This document shows, piece after piece, positions 1-6,183 of a stretch of DNA of 6,636 nt; positions within the stretch are counted from its first letter, which is position 1; each line of letters begins with the position of its first letter. The notes beneath the pieces are model-generated. The model did not search any database and was not told where the DNA came from. It saw only the letters and a program-made list of their open reading frames with translations. The DNA comes from Candidatus Heimdallarchaeota archaeon. Lineage in GTDB: Archaea; Asgardarchaeota; Heimdallarchaeia; Heimdallarchaeales; Heimdallarchaeaceae. The stretch is from the NCBI GenBank assembly GCA_023135215.1, contig JAGLTP010000471.1, positions 1 to 6,636 of the forward strand. The letters run 5' to 3'. The translations under genes were made by a program, and so were the position numbers.

Positions 1-2
1 GA

Positions 3-827
3 GTGTTTGAGTTTTCAACAAATCCACTCGTTACAACTTATAGAGGAAGAAATTCCCAGAAACTAATGGAGAATCATAAGACAAAACTGGAAAAAACAGA
101 TATCAAACATAATGTTTTGGATATAAATGATATTTCAACCTATTATCCCTTTATTTCTCGTCAAGAAGAAATATATCTTATGGAGATATTTGATTCAATA
201 ACATGTGCAAATGTCAATGAATTATCGCATGCTTTTCAGAAGTTTGCAGCAGAAAATAACGTTATTATTACAAAAGAATCGGGAAATCTAAAATTAAATG
301 TGAAAGACAGAAAATTGTTTTCGGAAGAAAGCAAATATACAGCCAATAAAGTCATCACAATTACATCAAAACAGCTATTTTCTTCTTCCTTTCATGAAGA
401 ACTTTTCGCTCTGGATATCTCAACACCTGTTTTTGAAAAATTTCCCAGAATAAATCTTATTGATTTCACTAATAACTCCTATATGTGGTTGGAAGAGGCA
501 GGTTATTTTCATATCTTTAGATTGTTTGACAAGGATGATGAAGAGCAGAATATAATGCAAGTAGAGAAAGATTTTGAAAAGGTCTTTCCACATCTTGGAA
601 AACTCGAAATTGCTGATTCCAGCTTTGTTAAACACATGCAATGTAATGATCTGAGTAAATCACTTGGAGCCTTAAGTTCTTCCAACATTCATTACTTGTC
701 TCTCCCAGTAGAGACTGAACTTTCCTTGATTACAGTTCTTGCAGAGAATTATTCTTATTTAATCGCTGCGGATAAATTAAAGGAAATTAGTGAGTTTAAT
801 TTTCTTAATCTATTAACAAGGAACTAA
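3..827 (+). CDS. Hypothetical protein, possibly 5'-truncated by window edge
   Basis: I do not recognise this protein. The open frame gives 274 residues from a GTG at the extreme left edge. The frame is open to the edge, so the GTG may be internal and the real start may lie outside; no ribosome binding site can be seen. The product looks soluble: no signal peptide, no membrane helix, and mixed alpha/beta composition. Residues about 52-105 (ISRQEEIYL onward) form a helix-rich stretch followed by a strand pair, loosely reminiscent of a winged-helix fold, but this is too weak to assign. Residues about 110-260 alternate hydrophobic strands (KVITITS near 117-123, INLIDFT near 150-156) with helices. 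It has no Cys/His cluster, P-loop or obvious catalytic motif. It ends convergently with the HEAT-repeat gene, 13 bp away, so it is not part of that operon. Base composition matches its neighbours. It is real by length and codon pattern; function unknown. Confidence 0.72.
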   Translation: MFEFSTNPLVTTYRGRNSQKLMENHKTKLEKTDIKHNVLDINDISTYYPFISRQEEIYLMEIFDSITCANVNELSHAFQKFAAENNVIITKESGNLKLNVKDRKLFSEESKYTANKVITITSKQLFSSSFHEELFALDISTPVFEKFPRINLIDFTNNSYMWLEEAGYFHIFRLFDKDDEEQNIMQVEKDFEKVFPHLGKLEIADSSFVKHMQCNDLSKSLGALSSSNIHYLSLPVETELSLITVLAENYSYLIAADKLKEISEFNFLNLLTRN

Positions 828-840
828 TTTCTAGATTCTA

Positions 841-3198
841 CTAATTTACCATTTCTTCTGTGAATTCACTGTACTTAATATGGTTGTCTTGACAATATCT
901 TCTTATTACACGTGTATGTGATTTAACGATTAGCTTATTTATAGACTTGAGTTTCTTACTGTTCTTTATTTTATTTAAAATACCAACAACGAGTTCAGCC
1001 CTTAACCCCTTAGATTTCTCTATGAATAGTTTCCTTGGATTCGCAGCCATTTTGCCTAATTCTTTAACTATACTATCGACACTATTTGCACCTAAATAGT
1101 TTAATGAAGAAACTCCAATCCTAGCATTTCCTTCAACTATTTGATTGATTGTTTCTTGTATTATTTCAATATCCTGAGCAATAGCAAGGAGAAGAACTAG
1201 TCGTTCTTTTGCTTTCTTGTTCCTTTCCTTTTTGTAGAATTTTCTCAAGGGTCCAATTGCTGATTTTCCCATCATTTCAACAACTTTACGTAGATTATTG
1301 AACCATTTATCTTCAGCACTTTTTAGATTAGGGAGAATTATTTCAAGTGTTTTACTTTCCATTTTGCTTAATGCATTTATAGTAGATTTTACAAGATGAT
1401 GATTTGAAGACGTTAATTGTTGAGAGAGCTTCTTTACAATAGGAGAACCTATTTTAACTGCAGCATAGATTGAAGCTTCTCTGACTAAAGCCTTAGATCT
1501 CTTCATATTGTTAATGATAACATCAATAACTCCTGGATCCTGTAATTCACCAAGAGCTCTTGTTGAGATTTCCGCTATACCGTCATCATGATCTTTTGCA
1601 GCTTTTATTAATGAAATTAGAGCTCTTTTACTTTTTATTTTTCGTAAAGATTCAACAGCTTTTCTTCTTAGTCTTATGTTGGGATCAGATAAGATTGATG
1701 AGAGGATAGGAACAGACTTAGTACCTAGATGAGACAGCAAATCACAAGATTTTTCTCGAATTTCTGGATCTATCTCTTTCAATGATTTGGTTAGTAAAGC
1801 GAAGATTACGTCGTCTTTAGACCTTATTTTTCCTTTATGGAAAGCAAATGAATAGCCTAGTTCTTGTAGCTCTTTTGATGGGTAGTATAGATAAAGAATA
1901 ATTCCAAGTTTCACACCTTGGATAAGATCACTTTCGAGGAAACCATCAAGAGCAAGTTCGATATTATTTGTACCAAAATACTGCAAAACTTCTACTGCAT
2001 TTTTCCTGAGTTGCAAATCATCATCAATCAGTTCTTCAATTAGAACCTTTATTGAGGGGGTACCTAGAGTGAGTAGAGCTTGAGTAACAGCTTCAAGAAT
2101 CGATGGATTCTTTCCTGCTAACTGAGTTGTTAATAATCTTATGGCACCTTCGTAACCATACTTTTGACTCATGACTAGTGTTAAGCATTGTGCTGCATTT
2201 CTCCTGACATTCCTTTTACCTTTTTGGAGAGCACCCATTAGGTAATCATAGCTTGATTCACCTATTCTTTTCATAGATTCAATTATGTAAGGAATGTTTC
2301 TATCTTTTTCAAGTGCAGTAATCAAGCTTGGAAGAGCTCCATTTCCAATTAAGGCAAGAGATCTTGCAGCATAATATGCAGCGGGATCACCTTTTTCAAA
2401 TTGGTTGACAAGTATCCCAATTGCTTTTTCACTACCTAAATTCCCTAAAGCTTCAATAATAGCTAATTGCGTATCTACAGCGTCTTTGAAATTTGAGAGT
2501 CTAGAAACTAATACATCAGCGTGCTTTGGTTCATCTAGATGCATCAAAATAATTGAGCCATATTTAATATGTTCTTCAACATTGGAAGTCAAAATTATTT
2601 CACGAACTTGTTTTACAAAAAGATAAGCAAGTTCAGGAAATTGAGTAATAGTAAGAAGGGTAAGTTCCGTGAAAATAGGATTAGTCTGTTTTAATCTATA
2701 GGAGAGAATTTTCTTTAATTCTTTTGATTGTTCATCAATAAAATGAAAATTAATGAAAGTATCATTGTAATTTGATAAAGATGAATGGCAGGTTCTAATA
2801 GCAATTTCAGTTAAAGTTGCAAGCACTGGAGTTACTATGTGTGCTTTACTAATAGCAGAAAAAATCTTCTTAGCTTGAAGTGTGGAAAGTATATCGAAGA
2901 TTAGATCAAAACTTTCATTCTTGATTAAGTAAGTATGAAGAATAGGAATGAAATACTGAAGTTTGTTTACTATTACATCTTTTATTAAGGTATCATGATT
3001 TTTAAGATATTCTTCTATTATCTTATCTGTCGGGATATAATCTGCACTAAATAACAATTTCGTAGCATTTACTCTAACTAGTGTCTCCTTATCTGTTAGA
3101 AACTTAATAAGAAAGTAGTAATCCTTAATGTTTTCCAGACGTATTTTTTCTACTTTTTCTTCTTTCAAGAGGAGTCTTTTGAGCTCTTCTTCATTCAA
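841..3198 (-). CDS. HEAT-repeat (PBS-lyase-type) solenoid protein
   Basis: This 785-residue cytosolic alpha-solenoid has no signal peptide or membrane segment. From about residue 225 to 700 it is a run of 30-40-residue helix pairs of the HEAT / PBS-lyase-HEAT type, recognisable by recurrent patterns such as AIIEALGNLGSEKAIGIL (246-263), AAYYAARSLALIGNGALPSL (273-292), RKNAVEVLQYFG (398-409), RRKAVESLRKI (511-521) and ISTRALGELQDPGVIDVI (544-561). Residues 1-220 are helical but less regular, and the last 60 residues are strongly basic. Such proteins are binding scaffolds; the bilin-lyase name reflects domain ancestry, not activity. It is the last gene of the operon. Its start is TTG (3196-3198), sharing bases with the TGA stop of the upstream GTPase. 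A GAGGGGG stretch at 3207-3213 lies 8 nt ahead, and the first in-frame ATG comes only at about codon 219, so TTG is the most credible start. A role as GTPase partner or effector is inferred from coupling; the partner is unknown. Confidence 0.9.
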   Translation of the reverse strand: MNEEELKRLLLKEEKVEKIRLENIKDYYFLIKFLTDKETLVRVNATKLLFSADYIPTDKIIEEYLKNHDTLIKDVIVNKLQYFIPILHTYLIKNESFDLIFDILSTLQAKKIFSAISKAHIVTPVLATLTEIAIRTCHSSLSNYNDTFINFHFIDEQSKELKKILSYRLKQTNPIFTELTLLTITQFPELAYLFVKQVREIILTSNVEEHIKYGSIILMHLDEPKHADVLVSRLSNFKDAVDTQLAIIEALGNLGSEKAIGILVNQFEKGDPAAYYAARSLALIGNGALPSLITALEKDRNIPYIIESMKRIGESSYDYLMGALQKGKRNVRRNAAQCLTLVMSQKYGYEGAIRLLTTQLAGKNPSILEAVTQALLTLGTPSIKVLIEELIDDDLQLRKNAVEVLQYFGTNNIELALDGFLESDLIQGVKLGIILYLYYPSKELQELGYSFAFHKGKIRSKDDVIFALLTKSLKEIDPEIREKSCDLLSHLGTKSVPILSSILSDPNIRLRRKAVESLRKIKSKRALISLIKAAKDHDDGIAEISTRALGELQDPGVIDVIINNMKRSKALVREASIYAAVKIGSPIVKKLSQQLTSSNHHLVKSTINALSKMESKTLEIILPNLKSAEDKWFNNLRKVVEMMGKSAIGPLRKFYKKERNKKAKERLVLLLAIAQDIEIIQETINQIVEGNARIGVSSLNYLGANSVDSIVKELGKMAANPRKLFIEKSKGLRAELVVGILNKIKNSKKLKSINKLIVKSHTRVIRRYCQDNHIKYSEFTEEMVN

Positions 3199-3785
3199 GT
3201 ATTCTGCCCCCTCTGCTTCTTTCGGTACTTAATGAAATCTATAATTCCAGAACCAAGATCCTCAAAAACTTGCTGAACATTTTCTCCAGTTTTTGCAGAG
3301 GTTTCATAGTATTTAACTTTGAATCCTTTAGATTTGTATTTCTTATTTAAATCTTGAACATATGCTAATGCCTTTTCTTTAACATTTGCTCGTTTTGTTT
3401 TAGAAAGAAGATCCATTTTGTTACCCAAAACATAGAAGGGAACAATACCTCTTTCTGTACCTGTTTCTAATTCCTTCACCCAACTATCTAAGGTTTTTAG
3501 TGTTGAAATTTTTGTAGCGTCAAAAACCATTAAGGCACCCAAGGTTCCTCGATAGTACATCATACGAACTTTCTCAAAAATTTCTTGACCAGCAATGTCC
3601 CATATTTGAAATAAAACTGAATAATCGTAAATTTCTTTGGGTAAAGAAGCAAAATCAGCACCGATTGTTTCAAGATGTTTTGTGATAAAACCTTCACCTA
3701 AATATGAACGTCTTAAACTTGTTTTTCCAACCGCAGCTTCTCCTGCTAAAATGACCTTTAAAAATAGTTTCTGACCATAGCTCAC
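3195..3785 (-). CDS. Rab-like small GTPase (Ras superfamily)
   Basis: This is a 196-residue, single-domain GTP-binding switch protein. All G boxes are visible: P-loop GEAAVGKT (15-22), switch I threonine T40 in ETIGADF, G3 WDIAGQE (62-68) with the catalytic-type Gln Q67, G4 NKMD (122-125) and G5 ETSAK (161-165). TIGADF, WDIAGQE and MYYRG (77-80) are Rab-style signatures, so it is closest to Rab among eukaryotic subfamilies. P-loop positions equivalent to Ras G12/G13 are A17 and A18, resembling Rab5-type loops. The C-terminus is basic (KYRKKQRGQ) and has no cysteine, so a prenylated CAAX or Rab CC tail is absent; any membrane binding would use the basic tail or a partner. The start is GTG, 2 nt after the stop of the upstream membrane-protein gene, and the stop overlaps the start of the HEAT gene. 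This implies translational coupling of all three. Family assignment is secure; cellular role unknown. Confidence 0.95.
   Translation of the reverse strand: MSYGQKLFLKVILAGEAAVGKTSLRRSYLGEGFITKHLETIGADFASLPKEIYDYSVLFQIWDIAGQEIFEKVRMMYYRGTLGALMVFDATKISTLKTLDSWVKELETGTERGIVPFYVLGNKMDLLSKTKRANVKEKALAYVQDLNKKYKSKGFKVKYYETSAKTGENVQQVFEDLGSGIIDFIKYRKKQRGQNT
3207..3213 (-). promoter_or_regulatory. Shine-Dalgarno site inside the GTPase gene, for the HEAT gene TTG start
   Basis: GAGGGGG on the minus strand is embedded in the last Arg-Gly codons of the GTPase gene and ends 8 nt before the TTG start of the HEAT-repeat gene. It supports this non-ATG start and independent or coupled initiation within the overlapping mRNA. 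Confidence 0.5.
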
Positions 3786-3787
3786 TG

Positions 3788-5557
3788 TTATCCCGTCTCA
3801 CTAGTTATATTGTTTTTAGATAAATGCTTTGTTCGTCCTAGTTTATTATTTATAAAATTGAAAACAGCGGAAAGAGGGAGTAAAAATATATAAATCATGT
3901 ATAATGCCCCTAAGGCTGTAATCAATAGCACAAGAATTTGTCCGTTAAGAATCAAACCTAAATTTGGTGTTAGCAACATACCTATTACGAAATTGTTGAC
4001 TACATGTAAGAAAATTGCTGCATGTAAACCATATTTATAGAAAGCATATCCAAAAATTAGTCCAGCAACAGCAGCTTGGAAAATCTTCCCCTCTTGCCAA
4101 TAAGGATATCCTAATTGGTAATGTACATATCCAAAACTATAGGATGAGAAGAGAAGAAAAATAAAATCAATTATTCCTAATTTCTTCCAGCGTCCTGTTA
4201 AGTAAAAGAGGGGATTCTTAGGGTTTTTTTCAAGTATATACTTTGTAAATTTAGATGGATTTGAATGATCTCTTTTGTTTCTTTTAAACAGTAATTGTGA
4301 TAGTTTAATAATACCATAAAAGATACCGTTTAGAACAAATAGAGGTAGTCCAAATAGAAGAAAACGGTATGTTATTTCTTCATTAAAACCAGCCCAATAT
4401 AATTGTGACAGCTGCACGTATAATACATCATAATTGATTTCTATCTGAGATGCAATGGGAATTCCTAAATTAAGAAGAATTATGATTATGAAAGAAGCTA
4501 AAGCTAGATTTAAGCAAGCCAAATTCAAAACAGGAATGATATCACTGACCATTATTCGTTTGATGAACTTCTCTGTTCTATTTTTCGAAGATCTGGATAA
4601 AGCTGATGGAGGACTATATTCCTTTGAATGAATATCAGGAGAAAGAATGTTGAATGCTATATCATCCATGGATTCCTCGGGAGAAAAATTTTCCACAGCC
4701 AATGATGCTTCCTCTAATGATACTTCTTTGTCCTTTCTAGGTAAATAGAATAATAGAATAAAAATACCGAAGAGAGCTAAACACATCAAAGATTGAGTAA
4801 GTTTCCAATCAACTATAAACCTTGATGGAATAGATGTTGATACGAAAAACTCTTGTCTAAAACCCAACTCGGCTTTGTAGGTGTAAAAGAAATTTGGATA
4901 GGTAAAAGAGAGATTAGCTAAAACCGTATCAGAAGGTATTGAAGGGAAGACAAGGAAAACAAGAAAATTAGAAACGACAAGCATTATTGCTACAACAATC
5001 ATACTATTTTTCCACAGATTATTTATGGAATGCTGGGATTGTTTGACAAGTGACCCCAAACCTATTTTCCTTTCGTCAGGTAAGAGGGTTTCTTTATGGA
5101 TTAATAATCCAAGATGTTGTTCTATTTTCGGATAAGTGAAGATCCCAATTAAAGAACTCAATATTGCTATCTGTAGAAACTGAAGTAGATTTGTAGAGAT
5201 TGTAATTAAGATATAATTATCTCTGAATATAGTCGAATAAATAATAATAGTATAAATCAGAATAATACCAAATAAGGGTAAGAAGAATTTAAACAGATGT
5301 GCAAGAGCATTATCCCCTTGATCTTTTTTGTTTTTTATGAACCATCTTCGGATTTTCCACCCATATAAAATGTAAAAGAACACGGAAACGAAATAAATTA
5401 TTATTGAAATTATGAAACCATGTTCAAGGAAGTAGAAGCTTAAATCAATATCTTTGGTAGAGAACAAGGTAATCATTGTATTTAATGCAGAGAGAACAAG
5501 TATGACCACAGGAATAAAGAGAGTGTCAAGCATCATTCTATTGATATTCTTCTGCAT
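3788..5557 (-). CDS. Polytopic membrane protein with C-terminal CPBP (Rce1/CAAX-protease-like) domain
   Basis: This 589-residue membrane protein has about 12 predicted helices. The C-terminal part (about 340-570) carries the three CPBP-family motifs: EEITYR (393-398, EExxxR), FGYVH (475-479, FxxxH) and HVVNN (518-522, HxxxN). The intramembrane glutamate and histidine residues used by Rce1-type proteases are therefore all present. CPBP members include eukaryotic CAAX prenyl endopeptidases and many prokaryotic proteins of other or unknown role. The N-terminal half (about 10-270) adds roughly six helices, a non-cytoplasmic loop near 205-250 and an acidic, Ser-rich, probably cytosolic linker at 273-335; I recognise no family for it. 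A basic loop at 424-460 separates motifs 1 and 2. At 589 residues it is about twice the length of a typical single-domain CPBP protein. ATG is chosen because AAAGGT (5565-5570) sits 7 nt ahead. It is the first gene of the operon. Substrate unknown. Confidence 0.9.
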   Translation of the reverse strand: MQKNINRMMLDTLFIPVVILVLSALNTMITLFSTKDIDLSFYFLEHGFIISIIIYFVSVFFYILYGWKIRRWFIKNKKDQGDNALAHLFKFFLPLFGIILIYTIIIYSTIFRDNYILITISTNLLQFLQIAILSSLIGIFTYPKIEQHLGLLIHKETLLPDERKIGLGSLVKQSQHSINNLWKNSMIVVAIMLVVSNFLVFLVFPSIPSDTVLANLSFTYPNFFYTYKAELGFRQEFFVSTSIPSRFIVDWKLTQSLMCLALFGIFILLFYLPRKDKEVSLEEASLAVENFSPEESMDDIAFNILSPDIHSKEYSPPSALSRSSKNRTEKFIKRIMVSDIIPVLNLACLNLALASFIIIILLNLGIPIASQIEINYDVLYVQLSQLYWAGFNEEITYRFLLFGLPLFVLNGIFYGIIKLSQLLFKRNKRDHSNPSKFTKYILEKNPKNPLFYLTGRWKKLGIIDFIFLLFSSYSFGYVHYQLGYPYWQEGKIFQAAVAGLIFGYAFYKYGLHAAIFLHVVNNFVIGMLLTPNLGLILNGQILVLLITALGALYMIYIFLLPLSAVFNFINNKLGRTKHLSKNNITSETG

Positions 5558-5564
5558 TTTAATG

Positions 5565-5570
5565 ACCTTT
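5565..5570 (-). promoter_or_regulatory. Shine-Dalgarno site of the CPBP gene
   Basis: AAAGGT on the minus strand lies 7 nt before the ATG at 5555-5557. It matches the AGGT(G) core expected to pair with an archaeal 16S 3' end, and it fixes the start of the first operon gene. Confidence 0.55.
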
Positions 5571-5628
5571 AATTATTATTACTTAAAGTTTTTTTCAGTC
5601 TTTAGGTATTGATGAAATTTCGATTCCA

Positions 5629-5641
5629 ATAGTTTAAGGAA
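5629..5641 (-). promoter_or_regulatory. Candidate TATA promoter of the CPBP-GTPase-HEAT operon
   Basis: On the minus strand the stretch TTCCTTAAACTAT is a plausible archaeal BRE/TATA element about 75-85 nt before the ATG. It would place transcription start near 5605-5612 and leave a leader of about 50 nt that includes the ribosome binding site. A second AT-rich candidate (CTTTAAG, near 5580-5586) would imply a leaderless mRNA and fits the Shine-Dalgarno site less well. In such AT-rich DNA the assignment is tentative. Confidence 0.28.
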
Positions 5642-5653
5642 AACCTTTTAAAC
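5638..5653 (+). promoter_or_regulatory. Candidate BRE/TATA promoter of the alba gene
   Basis: GGAAAA followed by CCTTTTAAAC resembles an archaeal purine-rich BRE plus TATA box. A start site about 25 nt downstream (near 5673-5678) would give a leader of about 45-50 nt containing the AGGTG ribosome binding site. It nearly abuts the oppositely oriented candidate at 5629-5641. It also covers the region just before the upstream ATG at 5654, which argues against translation from that codon. Confidence 0.42.
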
Positions 5654-5711
5654 ATGGAAATGGCTTTTTGTCCTAATTCAAACATAAGCAAACTAAAGAC
5701 AACCGATTTAC

Positions 5712-5716
5712 AGGTG
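5712..5716 (+). promoter_or_regulatory. Shine-Dalgarno site deciding the alba start
   Basis: AGGTG lies 6 nt before the ATG at 5723. This selects the 133-residue form beginning MSKKKTD over an in-frame ATG at 5654, which would add 23 residues unlike any Alba protein and sits in the promoter region. Confidence 0.65.
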
Positions 5717-5722
5717 TATTAT

Positions 5723-6124
5723 ATGAGCAAGAAAAAGACAGATGAAAAAAAAGAAGTAGTTGAAGAAGAAGTTGAAGAAAAAGTCGAAGAAAAAGTCGAA
5801 AAAGTAAAGGAAAAGAAGAAACCTGCTCCTAAAGCTAGAAGTGAAGAACAGCGTCAAATAATCTACATCGGTAAGAAGAACACAATTAGCTACGTTCTCG
5901 TTGCTGTAACTATACTAAATAAGCATGACAGCTGTAATATCCAAGCTAGAGGGAGACAAATATCTAAAGCAGTTGATGTTGCAGAAATTACTCGCAGAAA
6001 ATTCTTACAAGACATGGTTGAAGTAAGCACTGTTAATATTGGGTCTGAAGATATCGCAAGCGATGTAGAAGGAATTCCACCTAAGACTGTCTCTACAGTT
6101 GAGATTATTTTGAAGAAAAAATAG
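5723..6124 (+). CDS. albA: Alba-family DNA/RNA-binding chromatin protein with charged N-terminal tail
   Basis: This 133-residue protein's C-terminal 88 residues are a clear Alba domain. It has IYIGKK (47-52) with the DNA-contacting lysine pair, the IQARGRQISKAVDVAEITRR region (73-92), a KFL loop (93-95), and the closing strands GSEDI and TVSTVEIILKKK (122-133). Alba dimers coat double-stranded DNA and also bind RNA; in Sulfolobus the equivalent lysine is the site of acetylation that tunes affinity. Residues 1-45 form an unusual extension of alternating Lys, Glu and Val (VEEE, VEEK, VEEK, VEK), then KKKPAPKA. Classical Alba proteins are about 90-100 residues, so this tail is an addition, probably disordered or helical. 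The start is fixed by AGGTG 6 nt ahead of ATG. The gene is transcribed alone, divergent from the CPBP operon and convergent with the Top6A-like gene. Family certain; tail function unknown. Confidence 0.95.
   Translation: MSKKKTDEKKEVVEEEVEEKVEEKVEKVKEKKKPAPKARSEEQRQIIYIGKKNTISYVLVAVTILNKHDSCNIQARGRQISKAVDVAEITRRKFLQDMVEVSTVNIGSEDIASDVEGIPPKTVSTVEIILKKK
5759..5803 (+). repeat. 12-bp tandem repeat in the alba 5' coding region
   Basis: There are four consecutive units: GTTGAAGAAGAA, GTTGAAGAAAAA, GTCGAAGAAAAA and a 9-bp shortened GTCGAAAAA. They are in frame and encode VEEE, VEEK, VEEK and VEK at residues 13-27 of the Alba tail. The pattern suggests growth or shrinkage of the tail by slippage without frameshift. 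Confidence 0.85.
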
Positions 6125-6149
6125 TAAACTAAGTTTCACTTAATAAATC

Positions 6150-6165
6150 TTTTTTCTTTAATTTT
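6150..6165 (+). terminator. Candidate T-tract terminator after alba
   Basis: A run of six T, then CTTTAATTTTC, begins 26 nt after the alba stop on the plus strand, within the 59-bp convergent gap. Archaeal intrinsic termination commonly uses such U-rich tracts without a strong hairpin, and I see no hairpin here. Confidence 0.5.
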
Positions 6166-6183
6166 CTATATATCTAATTGATA

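Noticed and set aside
420..641. 73-codon open frame on the minus strand inside the first gene
   Set aside because: It is antisense to a longer, better-supported frame, has no ribosome site, and its hydrophobic product is typical of a frame shadow.
2405..2626. 73-codon open frame on the plus strand inside the HEAT gene
   Set aside because: It is antisense to clear HEAT repeats and has no independent support.
3163..3194. ATG just after the GTPase stop as an alternative start for the next gene
   Set aside because: It is in a different frame from the HEAT gene and reaches a stop after about nine codons.
5654..5722. Upstream in-frame ATG giving a 156-residue Alba
   Set aside because: The extra 23 residues do not look like Alba, the ATG sits against the candidate TATA box, and AGGTG precedes the ATG at 5723.
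5558..5722. Possible small RNA, tRNA or riboswitch in the divergent intergenic region
   Set aside because: At 165 bp and AT-rich, it shows no cloverleaf, stable stem or conserved motif I can recognise; promoter elements explain it adequately.
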